From: Caldilineaceae bacterium
GTDB lineage: Bacteria > Chloroflexota > Anaerolineae > Caldilineales > Caldilineaceae
Assembly: GCA_026645575.1 (NCBI GenBank)
Contig: JAPKMW010000047.1
Coordinates: 1-64,000, forward strand
Length of the DNA stretch: 64,000 nucleotides
Direction of reading: 5' to 3'
In this document: in pieces, positions 23,825-32,630 of the stretch
Layout of the letters: each line of letters starts with the position of its first letter
Numbering within the stretch: position 1 is the stretch's first letter
Notes under the pieces: model-generated
Database searches by the model: none
What the model saw: the letters and a program-made list of their open reading frames with translations, nothing else
What the model was told of the DNA's origin: nothing
Position numbers and translations under genes: made by a program

Positions 23825-26284
23825 CTAACTGAGCGTCCGCCGCACATCGACAATATTCGGCAAGCGATCAATTTTGGTCAGAATGCGCATCAGTTGCGCC
23901 ACATCTTCGATTTCCAGCGTAGCGTTGATGAGCGCCAGGTTATCTTTCTGACCCGTCAAGGCTTCGACACTCAGCATGTTAATATGTTCATCCGCCACCA
24001 GACTAGCGACATCGCGCATGAGACCAGCGCGATCATAGGCGCTGATCTGGATTTTGACGGGGTAGATCTCCTGACCGCCGGTGGTCCATTGCACGTCGAT
24101 CAAGCGATGGTTATGGCCGCGGCGCACGCAAGTCGCCACATTGGGGCAGGTGGTGCGGTGGATAGTGACGCCGCGCCCTTTGGTTACATAGCCGATGATC
24201 GGATCGCCCGGCACCGGGGTGCAACAACGGCCCAGTTGCGTCAACAGCCCTTCCACCCCTTGCACCATTAAGCCATCCCCTAGCTTAGAGGTGCTGCTGC
24301 GGCTGATCCGTGCTTGAATCAAGGTGCCGTTGAGGGCGGCCAGCCGTTCCTGTTCCCGCCGCTCATGGTTGAAGATCGCCTGGGCAATCTGCTGGGAGTT
24401 AATGTCACCATAGCCGATGGCGGCGTAAAAGTCTTCGGGTTTGTCATGGTTAAAGAGTTTAGCAATCCCTTCCGCGGTCAGGTTGACCGAGAGGCGGCGC
24501 ATCTCTTTTTCCAACATCTGCTTGCCGCGTTGGACATTCTCTTCACGGCCCTGTTTACGCAGCCAGGTGCGGATCTTGCTGCGGGCGCGTTGGGTGGCGA
24601 CATACTCCAGATCGGGGTTCAACCAGTCGCGACTGGGACCGCCCCGTTTGGCGGCAATCACCACCACCTGGTCGCCATTTTTGAGCTTGTAATCGAGCGG
24701 CACCAGACGACCATTGACGTTGGCGCCCCGGCAGCGATCGCCCAATTCGGTGTGAATGGCATAAGCGAAGTCAATCGGCGTGGCGCCGGCCGGCAGATCG
24801 ACCACATCCCCTTGCGGCGTAAAGACAAAGACCCGGTCTTTGAAGACATCGGTCTTCATGCTGTCCATAAACTCGTCGGCGTCGGTCACTTCCTGGCGCC
24901 ACTCCATCAACTGGCGAATCCAAGCCACCTTGCGCTGAAAATCGGCGTCATGCTTGGCCTGCTCTTTGTATTGCCAGTGGGCGGCAATGCCATATTCAGC
25001 CACCTGGTGCATCTCATGGGTGCGGATCTGCACTTCCATCGGGCGCCCGTTGCGCTTGCTAAGAACAGCGGTGTGCAGACTGCGGTACATGTTATTTTTG
25101 GGGTTGGCAATATAGTCGTCAAACTCACCGGGAATGGGGTGCCAGAGGCTGTGGACGATACCCAGCGCATAGTAGCAATGCGCCTCGTTCTCGACCATGA
25201 CACGGAAGCCGTAGACATCGTAAATCTGGTCGAAGCTGACCTCTTTGCGCTTCATCTTGCGCCAGATGCTGTAGATATGTTTGGTGCGGGCGCTCACTTC
25301 GGCGGGAATGCCGGCTTTGGCCAGTTCGCGCTCGATCTCGGCCTTGATGCGAATGACCCACTTATCGCGCTCATCCTGCTTTTGCTGGATTGCTTTGGCA
25401 ATGTCGCGGTAGCTGGCCGGCTCCAGATAGCGGAAACTTAAATCTTCCAGCTCCGATTTGATCTTCCAGATCCCCAGGCGGTTGGCAAGGGGGGCAAAGA
25501 TTTCCAGCGTTTCACGGGCAATGCGCCGGCGCTTGAAATCCTTTTGTGTACTAAGCGTGCGCATATTGTGCAGCCGGTCGGCCAGTTTGATCAACACCAC
25601 GCGAATATCCTCGACCATGGCCAGAAACATCTTGCGCAGCGACTCGGCCTTGCTATCCGACATGGCCGAGCGGGTATTGCCCAGTTCATTGATCCGTTTT
25701 AGCTTGGTCACGCCATCAACCAACATACTGATGACCGGCCCAAAGTGTTCCTGGATGTACTCAATGGAAAATTCGGAATCTTCGGCCACGTCGTGGAGCA
25801 GACCAGCGGCCAGGGTATTGACATCCATGCGCATATCAATCAGGATTTTGGTGACGGCAATGGGGTGGAGCATGTAGGGTTCGCCACTCTCGCGCTGCTG
25901 GTTGCGATGGGCATAGCTGGCGACGGTGTAGGAACGCAGGAGCAATTCATACTCTTTACGTGTAAAGTTGGGGGGCAGCGCCTGAAAGAGTTGGTCAAAT
26001 GCTTGTTGCTCTTCTTTGCTGGGTTCAATCTGGATGGGGCCGCTTTGGTCCGCTAGCGGCAGTGGTGGCAACTTTTGCAGGGCAACGGCAACCGGTTCCA
26101 GGGGTTGGTTTGGCGGCGGACTGTCGGCATCGAGCGGCACTCTGGTGGGCAAAGGCAGGCGATTGGCGAGGCCATTGCTATGTCCATTTGCGCCGGTGAG
26201 CGCACGGTTTGACGGCGTAATGCTAGTCACTACGGCCGGATCAACCGTCGTGTCCAACCTGTCAATATCAGAATGAAGAGTCAT
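23825..26284 (-). CDS. relA: Bifunctional (p)ppGpp synthetase/hydrolase (RelA/SpoT)
   Basis: An 819-residue Rsh protein. An unusual ~85-residue proline-rich N-terminal extension is followed by the HD hydrolase domain ([20 protein letters not shown] at ~126; [11 protein letters not shown] at ~160), so hydrolase activity is expected. The synthetase domain includes [23 protein letters not shown] follows ([24 protein letters not shown], ~490), then a C-terminal ACT domain. It adjusts the stringent-response alarmone. AAGGA lies eight bases before the ATG. A clear promoter lies ~170 bases upstream. Its 3' end converges on the cytochrome lipoprotein gene, 18 bases away. Confidence 0.94.
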   Translation of the reverse strand: MTLHSDIDRLDTTVDPAVVTSITPSNRALTGANGHSNGLANRLPLPTRVPLDADSPPPNQPLEPVAVALQKLPPLPLADQSGPIQIEPSKEEQQAFDQLFQALPPNFTRKEYELLLRSYTVASYAHRNQQRESGEPYMLHPIAVTKILIDMRMDVNTLAAGLLHDVAEDSEFSIEYIQEHFGPVISMLVDGVTKLKRINELGNTRSAMSDSKAESLRKMFLAMVEDIRVVLIKLADRLHNMRTLSTQKDFKRRRIARETLEIFAPLANRLGIWKIKSELEDLSFRYLEPASYRDIAKAIQQKQDERDKWVIRIKAEIERELAKAGIPAEVSARTKHIYSIWRKMKRKEVSFDQIYDVYGFRVMVENEAHCYYALGIVHSLWHPIPGEFDDYIANPKNNMYRSLHTAVLSKRNGRPMEVQIRTHEMHQVAEYGIAAHWQYKEQAKHDADFQRKVAWIRQLMEWRQEVTDADEFMDSMKTDVFKDRVFVFTPQGDVVDLPAGATPIDFAYAIHTELGDRCRGANVNGRLVPLDYKLKNGDQVVVIAAKRGGPSRDWLNPDLEYVATQRARSKIRTWLRKQGREENVQRGKQMLEKEMRRLSVNLTAEGIAKLFNHDKPEDFYAAIGYGDINSQQIAQAIFNHERREQERLAALNGTLIQARISRSSTSKLGDGLMVQGVEGLLTQLGRCCTPVPGDPIIGYVTKGRGVTIHRTTCPNVATCVRRGHNHRLIDVQWTTGGQEIYPVKIQISAYDRAGLMRDVASLVADEHINMLSVEALTGQKDNLALINATLEIEDVAQLMRILTKIDRLPNIVDVRRTLS

Positions 26285-26455
26285 AATAAGTTCCTTTTAA
26301 CCAACCCAATCTGCTCAGGCGCACCCATTGTGAGAAATAAATGTGAGAAATAAATTTGGGTCATCAATGAGTAAAACAGTCTGATAAGTGCATCGGTATG
26401 ATAAGCGCCTGGTTTCAGCCCCTTTGCTAGTGCTTCGTTTTATTGTGCCTAACGG

Positions 26456-26484
26456 ATTATAGACCTTTTAGTAAGTCTATGCAA
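26456..26484 (-). promoter_or_regulatory. relA promoter with an inverted repeat in the spacer
   Basis: On the minus strand TTGCAT (26484-26479) and TATAAT (26461-26456) are separated by exactly 17 bases. ATAGAC ... GTCTAT, separated by ten bases, forms an inverted repeat that fills the spacer and overlaps both boxes, so a repressor could bind there. The rest of 26285-26541 is AT-rich with no gene. Confidence 0.7.
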
Positions 26485-26541
26485 TGCGCAAAAAAATGTG
26501 CGATAGGGTTCATTTTATAAACGCAATCGATCATCCTTTTA

Positions 26542-27510
26542 CTATACCACAGCCAAGAACGCAGCAACGTGAGCGTAAATCCGCTCGGCTATGGTTTCAG
26601 GTGTAGTTTCATCAAGGGTAAACCAGACAATGTTGGGCATTTTCCGAAACCAGGTGGCTTGATGGCGGACATAACGATGGGTTTCGGTTTTGATCTTTTC
26701 AATGGCGGCTGGCAATGGCAGTTCGTTTTCCAGGTAAGCGATGATCTCGCGATAGCCCAAACTGGTTATCGCCGGCAATGGTGGTCGATAGCCGGCAGTC
26801 AGTAGACGGCTGGTTTCCTCGATCAACCCTTGCTCCATCATTGCGTCAACACGCCGATCAATGCGTTCATAGAGTTGATCACGTGGTCGATCCAGCCCTA
26901 GCAGGAGGAAGCGATAGGGCGGTGGCTGTGTCCCCTCCATCTCTACTTTCGCCTTGCCGGTCGTCAGGAAAATTTCCAGCGCCCGCAACACCCGGCGCGG
27001 GTTTTTGCCATCGATCACCGCCGCCGTGGCTGGGTCGAGCGCTTGCAGCCGTAGAAAGAGGGCTTCGCGTCCCTCGGCGGCTAAAAACGCCTCTAATTCC
27101 GCCCGCACTTGGGGATTCGGCGGCGCTTCAGGAATGCGCAGGCCATCAACAACGGCGCGAATATACAGCGCCGATCCGCCAACCAAAAAGGGAACTTTCC
27201 CCTGTGCATGAATGGCAGCGATGGCAGCGTAGGCGCGCTGTTGATAGTCGGCCAATGAAAAAGGTTCGTCTGGAGCGCAGATGTCGATCAGGTGATGGGG
27301 AACGCGCGCTAGTTCAGCAGCGGTTGCTTTGGCCGTGCCGATGTCCATACCCCGATAGATCTGGCGGCTATCGGCGCTAACGACTTCACCGTGAAAGTAC
27401 TCACACAGGCCAAGACTTAGCTCCGTCTTGCCCACGGCAGTTGGCCCCAGAAGAATAACAACAGGCGGCAACGATGTGGTTGAAGCGTGGGCAACAGCAG
27501 AACTATCCAT
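26542..27510 (-). CDS. miaA: tRNA dimethylallyltransferase
   Basis: 322 residues. The P-loop [13 protein letters not shown] (Gly22-Thr29), [23 protein letters not shown] and [15 protein letters not shown] are MiaA signatures, and HQATWFRK lies near the C-terminus. It prenylates A37 of tRNAs that read U-starting codons. Length is normal. AGGGTAAGG precedes the ATG. It starts five bases after the yraN stop, forming a compact rnhB-yraN-miaA operon. Confidence 0.95.
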   Translation of the reverse strand: MDSSAVAHASTTSLPPVVILLGPTAVGKTELSLGLCEYFHGEVVSADSRQIYRGMDIGTAKATAAELARVPHHLIDICAPDEPFSLADYQQRAYAAIAAIHAQGKVPFLVGGSALYIRAVVDGLRIPEAPPNPQVRAELEAFLAAEGREALFLRLQALDPATAAVIDGKNPRRVLRALEIFLTTGKAKVEMEGTQPPPYRFLLLGLDRPRDQLYERIDRRVDAMMEQGLIEETSRLLTAGYRPPLPAITSLGYREIIAYLENELPLPAAIEKIKTETHRYVRHQATWFRKMPNIVWFTLDETTPETIAERIYAHVAAFLAVV

Positions 27511-27515
27511 TTGCC

Positions 27516-27938
27516 TTACCCTGTCACGGCATGGCGTACATGCTCAACGGCCAGCAATCGTCCACTGCTATCCATTTGCACCGCCACAAAATCGATGCGC
27601 CACGGACCGGTCCAGTTGTGCGCTTGGACATAATGTTCAGCCACTTCGCGTAATTTGGCGGCTTTGCGCGGTGTAACCGCCTGGAGCGCAGTGCCAAACG
27701 CCTCGCCCCGCCGGGTGCGCACTTCTACTAAGACCAGCCAGGGCGCTTGTGGGTTGCCACTGACAAAATCGGGCGCTGTCTCCTGGGCAATAATGTCCAG
27801 TTCACCGGCGGCGCAACGCCAATTGCGGTCGAGAATAGTCAAACCGGCGGCGGTTAGGGCTTGCAAAGCCAATGTTTCACCGGTGTTGCCCAGTTGCCGG
27901 CGTTGGCTGCCGGCGGGGCGTTTTGCTGGTGAACTCAT
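27516..27938 (-). CDS. YraN family (UPF0102) nuclease-fold protein
   Basis: 140 residues with the family core [35 protein letters not shown] and [15 protein letters not shown], that is, the E/D...ExR/K pattern of a Holliday-junction-resolvase-like PD-(D/E)XK fold. Biochemical role is not established. Its ATG overlaps the rnhB stop by four bases (ATGA), so it is translationally coupled; association with rnhB is the usual genomic context. Confidence 0.88.
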   Translation of the reverse strand: MSSPAKRPAGSQRRQLGNTGETLALQALTAAGLTILDRNWRCAAGELDIIAQETAPDFVSGNPQAPWLVLVEVRTRRGEAFGTALQAVTPRKAAKLREVAEHYVQAHNWTGPWRIDFVAVQMDSSGRLLAVEHVRHAVTG

Positions 27939-28606
27939 AAAGCAACCCCGGCTCTCAGCGGGTCAAAGAGGGTAGCGGCTTGGGCAATGGGCGCAAAGGT
28001 GTGGCGATGTTCCGCACAGGGGCCGTGACGCGTCAAGGCTGCCAGGTGTTCCGCCGTGCCATAGCCTTTGTGCCGGGCAAACCCATAAACTGGGTAGCTG
28101 TTCTGCAAATCGGTCAGGAGTTGGTCACGGTAGACTTTGGCGAGGATCGAGGCGGCGGCAACGGAGACAATGTGCCGGTCGGCCTTGGTAAAACTCTCTT
28201 GCGGCAGGTTGACTTGCGCCAACGTAACCCAATCAATGAGCAGGTAGTCCGCTTTGACCGCTAACGCCGCCACCGCTTGCGCCATTGCTTGCCGGGTAGC
28301 CGCCGCAATGCCGATTTGGTCAATGGTGAGCGCCGTCGCCGCGCCAATGCCCCAGGCCAACGCTTCGGTCCGAATCTCTTCCGCCAGCCGGGTGCGCACC
28401 ATTGGCGTCAGCAACTTGCTGTCTGCCACCTGTGCCCAAACGCCCTGTTGCTCAATCTGCGACGGCACAATGACCGCCGCCGCAACGACCGGCCCGGCCA
28501 GTGCGCCCCGTCCAGCTTCGTCGATGCCGGCAATGCGCTGGTAGCCCATCTGCCAGAGGCGCTTTTCTTGGTGCAGGGTTGGGAATGTGATTGCGTGGTC
28601 GGCCAT
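27935..28606 (-). CDS. rnhB: Ribonuclease HII
   Basis: 223 residues. [20 protein letters not shown] supplies the catalytic Asp29-Glu30, and the remaining acidic residues lie in VADSKLL and [22 protein letters not shown] is typical. It removes RNA from RNA-DNA hybrids, including single misincorporated ribonucleotides. It is the first gene of rnhB-yraN-miaA. Confidence 0.94.
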   Translation of the reverse strand: MADHAITFPTLHQEKRLWQMGYQRIAGIDEAGRGALAGPVVAAAVIVPSQIEQQGVWAQVADSKLLTPMVRTRLAEEIRTEALAWGIGAATALTIDQIGIAAATRQAMAQAVAALAVKADYLLIDWVTLAQVNLPQESFTKADRHIVSVAAASILAKVYRDQLLTDLQNSYPVYGFARHKGYGTAEHLAALTRHGPCAEHRHTFAPIAQAATLFDPLRAGVAL

Positions 28607-28614
28607 AAGAAAAA

Positions 28615-28671
28615 GTAACTATCTAATCCGCTTCCAGTCGGTCACGGACCGGCTGGAAGCGGTGTAGTTAC
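28615..28671. repeat. Three-part hairpin with GTAACTA/TAGTTAC ends
   Basis: GTAACTA 28615-28621 / TAGTTAC 28665-28671, CCGCTTCCAG 28628-28637 / CTGGAAGCGG 28653-28662, and GGTC 28640-28643 / GACC 28647-28650. The centre carries GTCACGGAC. Lies upstream of rnhB and just past the rplS terminator. Confidence 0.85.
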
Positions 28672-28674
28672 AAC

Positions 28675-28703
28675 AAAAAGGCACTGACGTTGCTGTCAGT
28701 GCC
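28675..28703 (-). terminator. Intrinsic terminator of rplS
   Basis: Read on the minus strand: GGCACTGAC (28703-28695), six-base loop, GTCAGTGCC (28688-28680), then TTTTTG. A textbook 9-bp stem and T run 38 bases after the rplS stop. Confidence 0.9.
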
Positions 28704-28740
28704 TCTTCAGGATGCAAAAACCAAGAGCAAAGAAGCAGCC

Positions 28741-29103
28741 CTAGACCTTGAGGAAGCGCTTCTCCCGTAAGCGGGAGGCCTTGCCCTGGCGGTCACGCAG
28801 GTAGTAGAGTTGGGCGCGGCGAACTTTGGCCTTGCGCAACACTTCGACCTTTTCAATGCTCTTGCTAAAGAGCGGGAAGGTGCGTTCGACGCCGACACCA
28901 TGTGAGCCGGTGCGGCGGACAGTGTAGGTGGCGCCGGTGGTCTTGCCGCCGCGCATGGCGATGACAATGCCCTGAAAAACCTGAATGCGTTCGTTGCGTC
29001 CTTCAACAATGCGTTGATGGACGCGCACGGTGTCGCCGGGATCAATCTCCGGGAAATCCGCCGGCAATTCCGGCTGGAGTGAAGCCATAAGTGCGTTCGT
29101 CAT
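28741..29103 (-). CDS. rplS: 50S ribosomal protein L19
   Basis: 120 residues. [53 protein letters not shown] and [20 protein letters not shown] are all L19 signatures. It sits at the 30S-50S interface. It is monocistronic with its own terminator; trmD and rimM, common partners, are absent. Confidence 0.96.
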   Translation of the reverse strand: MTNALMASLQPELPADFPEIDPGDTVRVHQRIVEGRNERIQVFQGIVIAMRGGKTTGATYTVRRTGSHGVGVERTFPLFSKSIEKVEVLRKAKVRRAQLYYLRDRQGKASRLREKRFLKV

Positions 29104-29305
29104 GATTGAATTCCTATCTTACCCAAATTTCACAAACCTACGATACAAGAGTCAATTTTTTACTGGTACAGTATCCAGAAATCTATTCATTGAATAGATG
29201 GTTGTCACTATTAATTTACAACAACCATCATCGTCTTTACCGACTCAATGGCGTTCGGCAAAAGTGCGCCTGACAGTTGTAAAAAAGCTTTGCAGAAAAA
29301 GTGAT
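29104..29305. other. AT-rich intergenic region with two palindromes
   Basis: Upstream region of rplS. ATCTATTCATTGAATAGAT (29181-29199) is a perfect palindrome, and GATGGTTGT (29197-29205) pairs with ACAACCATC (29221-29229). On the minus strand TTGACT near 29155 could be a -35 box for rplS, but the matching -10 (TGAAAT) is poor. No gene. Confidence 0.5.
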
Positions 29306-29338
29306 AGAGAGAAAAATGTCTGCATCTAAATGCAGACA
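29306..29338 (-). terminator. Intrinsic terminator of the coiled-coil nuclease-like gene
   Basis: On the minus strand TGTCTGCAT (29338-29330), loop TTAG, ATGCAGACA (29325-29317), then TTTTTCTCTC. It is 170 bases downstream of the 29510 gene stop, with only non-coding DNA between. Confidence 0.75.
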
Positions 29339-29509
29339 GGCTCGCTCATCAAAATGATAACTCGCATAGTTTATCACAATTGGGATAAGATAGACAAACT
29401 TGGGTAATTGTAGTTTCGCTTTATGCTTTGGTAGGTATGGGGAAAGAATATGGACACGCGAAGGACTTATCCACGTTATCGAGCAGGTGGCGGATAAGTC
29501 TTTCAACTT

Positions 29510-30295
29510 TCAACTCAGTAATTGGAGACCATGTTTAGTACACTGCTCTCGAATTTCCGCGGTAGCAGCCGGTGCAATAAAGAGACCGCGCACCCGCTTC
29601 TGTGGATTTTGGGTGCGCACAAGGTTGACTTTCAGTGCAAAGAAACCGACGTCACTGACTCGGCCCGTTGACTTTACTTCAAAGACAAGCAATTCGCCAT
29701 TCTCAGCAATAATGTCCACTTCTGTTTCAAAGCCTTTGGCAAAGACCGTGCCTTCGTAGTCGACCAACTTTTGGCGCAAGCGTACATTTTCTGGTGCAAT
29801 ATCTGGATTCTGTAGCTTATAGCGCAGAGCAGCCGCAGTAATTTCTTCTAGGGCGTTACCTTTTTCGTTGCGAACCACACCGTTGACGAAACTCATCCAA
29901 GATTCTACACCATCCATCCGTTTCATCATGGACTCTTGCCCAGCTTTTAACTGGATTTGTTCGCGTCTGAGTAATAATAACGAGCGGTCAATGCCGTCAA
30001 AACGTTTGTCGATCTGCTCAAACCGACTATCGATCTGCTCAAACCGACTATCGATCTGCTCAAACCGACTATCGATCTGTTCAAACCGACTATCGATCTG
30101 CTCAAACCGTTGATTAGTCTCGCCACGAAACTCGCGCACTTCACCTAACATCCGCGCCAGTTCATCGCGACGCGGAAAATGCTGCGCCAAAATTCCTTCA
30201 ATCGTAGTGCCAATTTCCGGTTCTGTACGCAGCAACTCTGGTAATATTTTGATGACATAGTCACGTACTTGCACGAGTTCCACTTGATCTAACAT
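29510..30295 (-). CDS. Coiled-coil protein with PD-(D/E)XK-like C-terminal domain
   Basis: 261 residues. After an N-terminal helical segment comes a heptad array RFEQIDS repeated five to six times (a strict 7-residue coiled coil), then a C-terminal domain with TEVDIIAENGELLVFEVKS, the D...ExK pattern of a restriction-like nuclease. It belongs to a group of uncharacterised coiled-coil/nuclease-fold proteins (DUF3782-like); function unknown. ATG 30295 (MLDQVELVQ) is chosen, with AGGA upstream; a TTG at 30337 would add 14 residues. It is monocistronic with its own terminator. Confidence 0.7.
   Translation of the reverse strand: MLDQVELVQVRDYVIKILPELLRTEPEIGTTIEGILAQHFPRRDELARMLGEVREFRGETNQRFEQIDSRFEQIDSRFEQIDSRFEQIDSRFEQIDKRFDGIDRSLLLLRREQIQLKAGQESMMKRMDGVESWMSFVNGVVRNEKGNALEEITAAALRYKLQNPDIAPENVRLRQKLVDYEGTVFAKGFETEVDIIAENGELLVFEVKSTGRVSDVGFFALKVNLVRTQNPQKRVRGLFIAPAATAEIREQCTKHGLQLLS
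30008..30113. repeat. 21-bp tandem repeats encoding RFEQIDS heptads
   Basis: About five near-identical copies of a 21-bp unit (core TCGATCTGCTCAAACCGACTA). DNA-level identity between copies implies recent slippage or expansion and a coiled coil of variable length. Confidence 0.9.
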
Positions 30296-30434
30296 TGCCA
30301 TTATCCTATGAACCAACCACTCCTGCCAGGGTAGCAAACATTGTTACGCCTTGACAATCGGGTACTTTGTTGTTTATAGTACCCGATCTACGGCCTGCTG
30401 TCAACCAGAAATTAGCAGACGACCTACACTGTCT

Positions 30435-31412
30435 TTAGTCTAAGGTCATCGTCAATGTAGCCGAAACCTCATCCAACGCTTTGCGTACCTCTGCGTCCAG
30501 CGTCCAGCCGACGCCGCCCAACACATCGTTGAATTGCTCGACCGTATCAGCACCACTGATGGCAACGGTGACTTCCGGGTGGGACAGCACCCAGGCAACA
30601 GCCAGTTGGGCTGGTGTTTTGCCCAGTTCGCCGGCTAGGCGATGCACGGTGCTGATCACTTCGCCCACATCGCCGGCCATTGCTTTGGCAAACCAATCTT
30701 TGCGCCGTGTCGCCCAGAGCGAACCGGCAGGCGCTGGTTGACCAGGCTTATACGCGCCACTCAACAACCCAACCGCCAGCGGACTGTAGGCCATGTACCC
30801 TAGCTTGACTTCGCGCACCAGGCCAAACATCTCCTGCTCGACACGGCGGTTGAGCAGGCTGTAGGGATTCTGCACACACATAAAGGGCGTAGCGTTGATG
30901 CTGTCAGCAATCCACAGCGCGCGACAGACCTGCCAGGCGGCATAGTTACAACAGCCGATATAGCGCACCTTACCACTGCGCACAAGATCGTCCAGGGCGC
31001 GAATGGTCTCTTCTTGGGGGACGGTGGGGTCATAGACATGCACCAGATAGACATCAATGTGGTCGGTTTCCAGCCGTTTGAGCGAATTTTCCACTTCGCG
31101 CATGATGTGCAGGCGGGACAAGCCGACGTCATTCGGCCCTTTGCCCAGCGCCCCCGCCACCTTGGAGGTGATGACGACATCATCGCGTTTGCCTTTCAAG
31201 GCGCGACCCAAGACAATTTCCGATTGGCCGATGTGGGCGCGATCATCCATGGTGCCGTAGATGTTGGCGCAATCGATCAAATTCACGCCTTGGTCAATGG
31301 CATATTCGATCATGCGTTGGGCGGCAGCCGCATCCCCTTGGCCGCGTAAGCCCAAGCCGAGTGCTAAGGGGCTGACCTTGACGCCGGCCGCGCCAAAATT
31401 GACATAATTCAT
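30435..31412 (-). CDS. Aldo/keto reductase
   Basis: A 325-residue (beta/alpha)8 NADPH-dependent oxidoreductase. The catalytic tetrad is visible as Asp47 and Tyr52 (NLIDCANIYG), Lys84 (VVITSKVAG) and His125 (YLVHVYDPT). GRALKGKRDDVVI and VRYIGCCNYAAWQV place it with the YajO/Tas-like group acting on sugars or small carbonyls. AGGAGG six bases before the ATG is strong. It is divergent from the Fur-family gene, with a 25-bp hairpin between. Confidence 0.9.
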   Translation of the reverse strand: MNYVNFGAAGVKVSPLALGLGLRGQGDAAAAQRMIEYAIDQGVNLIDCANIYGTMDDRAHIGQSEIVLGRALKGKRDDVVITSKVAGALGKGPNDVGLSRLHIMREVENSLKRLETDHIDVYLVHVYDPTVPQEETIRALDDLVRSGKVRYIGCCNYAAWQVCRALWIADSINATPFMCVQNPYSLLNRRVEQEMFGLVREVKLGYMAYSPLAVGLLSGAYKPGQPAPAGSLWATRRKDWFAKAMAGDVGEVISTVHRLAGELGKTPAQLAVAWVLSHPEVTVAISGADTVEQFNDVLGGVGWTLDAEVRKALDEVSATLTMTLD

Positions 31413-31463
31413 GGTTTCCTCCTGAAATGATCGAGAAGCATTTGGTTTCTGCCTGACAAGCCC

Positions 31464-31526
31464 CCGCTCGTAGCCGGTCCGTGACCGACGATGAGGACGC
31501 CGGTCACGGACCGGCTACGAGCGGGA
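31464..31526. repeat. 25-bp perfect hairpin between AKR and fur genes
   Basis: 31464-31488 pairs perfectly with 31502-31526, loop of 13 bases. Both arms contain the GGTCCGTGACC/GGTCACGGACC core shared with 17430, 18239 and 28615. It sits between two divergent start codons and therefore cannot be a shared terminator. Confidence 0.9.
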
Positions 31527-31570
31527 GAGCGGTTGTTGTAAAATTGTCTAAGTTGGTGTAAACTGGGGGC

Positions 31571-32029
31571 ATGAGCAAAGGAACTTCCTTTATCGAGCGT
31601 CTGCGTGACGCTGGCTACAAAATTACGCCACCGCGCCTGGCTGTCCTAGAAGTGATCGAGCAAGAGGGTGAACATCTGGACCCGGCGCAGATTTTGCGGC
31701 GCGCCCAGAGCATTCACCCGGCCATCGGTCGCGCCACGGTCTATCGCACGCTCGAACTGCTCACCCAGCTTAACATTGTGCGCCCTATCTATGTTGGTGA
31801 ACATGGCCCGACCTATATTCGCGCCGAAGGGGGCCACCATCACCTGGTTTGCTCCACCTGCGGCATTGTCATCGACTTCGACCAGTGCATGGCTGGCGAC
31901 ATGATGCGCGACCTCACCGACCGCTTCGGCTTCCAAATTCAGAGCCATCTGCTTGAGTTTTATGGCGTCTGTGCCAATTGCCAAGATCCTGTGTATAAAA
32001 AGGAAGAGATTGAGAGATTGAGAGATTGA
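31571..32029 (+). CDS. Fur/PerR/Zur-family metalloregulator
   Basis: 152 residues. A winged helix with PAIGRATVYRTLELL as recognition helix is followed by metal sites: His89-91 (HHHLVC), Cys94/Cys97 (CSTC), His126 and Cys134/Cys137 (CANC). The two CxxC pairs make a structural zinc site. Whether it senses iron, zinc, manganese or peroxide cannot be decided from these residues. GGGGG lies just before the ATG. The last residues (KEEIERLRD) are encoded by the start of a GAGAGATT repeat, so the C-terminus appears to have been reshaped by that element. Confidence 0.9.
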   Translation: MSKGTSFIERLRDAGYKITPPRLAVLEVIEQEGEHLDPAQILRRAQSIHPAIGRATVYRTLELLTQLNIVRPIYVGEHGPTYIRAEGGHHHLVCSTCGIVIDFDQCMAGDMMRDLTDRFGFQIQSHLLEFYGVCANCQDPVYKKEEIERLRD

Positions 32030-32068
32030 GAGATGGCTGCAATGCCAGCTACGAATCTCTCAATCTCT
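32005..32068. repeat. GAGAGATT repeats forming a hairpin
   Basis: Three tandem copies of the 8-mer GAGAGATT from ~32006 face AATCTCTCAATCTCT at 32054-32068. It joins the ends of the convergent Fur and DDN-like genes. The same words recur at 32557-32623 and 52889-52939. Confidence 0.8.
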
Positions 32069-32539
32069 TTATCTCTTATTCTCCTCTTCCTCCGGCAACT
32101 CAACCTCCACCATCACTTTCCCGGCGGCGGCGGCTTCCAGTGAAGCAGGCACAGGCTGGCCTTCGGCGTCGAGTTCGACGTTGAAAATGGTGGCAAACTT
32201 GGGGGCGACTTGCAAGTGTTGTCCAAAGAGTTCAAGGACATCCTCTTTGTCTTCGTAGGCTTGGGCAAAGGTTTCAATCGTTTTGCCCCGCAGGACGATC
32301 TTCACCGGCGCGCCACCGCGCAGGTTGCGCCACCAAGTGCGATGGGCATGACTCAAGACCGAAAGCACATCACCGTCGCGCACATAGTTGACCGGCGTCG
32401 TGTATTGCTGCCCCGTCTTGCGTCCCGTGACGGTGATCAGCATAATATCATTGCTGGCGACCCCATGCCAGGGAGAACGCAACATCCATTTTATCAATAG
32501 GTTGCCGATGATCAGCGATAGTTTTTTTTGTTTTGCCAT
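32069..32539 (-). CDS. DDN-type deazaflavin-dependent oxidoreductase
   Basis: A 156-residue protein of the split-barrel nitroreductase/DUF385 family: WMLRSPWHGVASNDIMLITV, TGRKTGQQYTTPVNYVRDGD and THRTWWRNLRG-like SHAHRTWWRNLRGG are the phosphate/deazaflavin-contact motifs. Relatives such as Mycobacterium Ddn use F420H2 to reduce diverse substrates; F420 use here is inferred. The C-terminus is acidic. It lies between two GAGATT-type hairpins. Confidence 0.82.
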   Translation of the reverse strand: MAKQKKLSLIIGNLLIKWMLRSPWHGVASNDIMLITVTGRKTGQQYTTPVNYVRDGDVLSVLSHAHRTWWRNLRGGAPVKIVLRGKTIETFAQAYEDKEDVLELFGQHLQVAPKFATIFNVELDAEGQPVPASLEAAAAGKVMVEVELPEEEENKR

Positions 32540-32556
32540 AGTGAATTCATTAAATA

Positions 32557-32623
32557 GAGATTGAGAGATAAAGAGATTGAGAGATTGTGTCGCGTGTCCC
32601 TAATCTCTTTATCTCTCAATCTC
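32557..32623. repeat. 22-bp perfect hairpin of GAGATTGAGAGATAAA type
   Basis: 32557-32578 pairs perfectly with 32602-32623 and is built from the GAGATT words also seen at 32005 and 52889. Lies between the deacetylase stop and the DDN-like start. Confidence 0.88.
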
Positions 32624-32630
32624 CCTCAAC

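Noticed and set aside
24314..25441. 375-codon plus-strand frame opposite relA
   Set aside because: It is antisense to a fully conserved relA and an artefact of GC-rich codon usage.
31530..31565. Promoter or Fur box before the Fur-family gene
   Set aside because: TTGTAA with GTAACT at 16 bases is weak and no convincing palindromic Fur box could be aligned.
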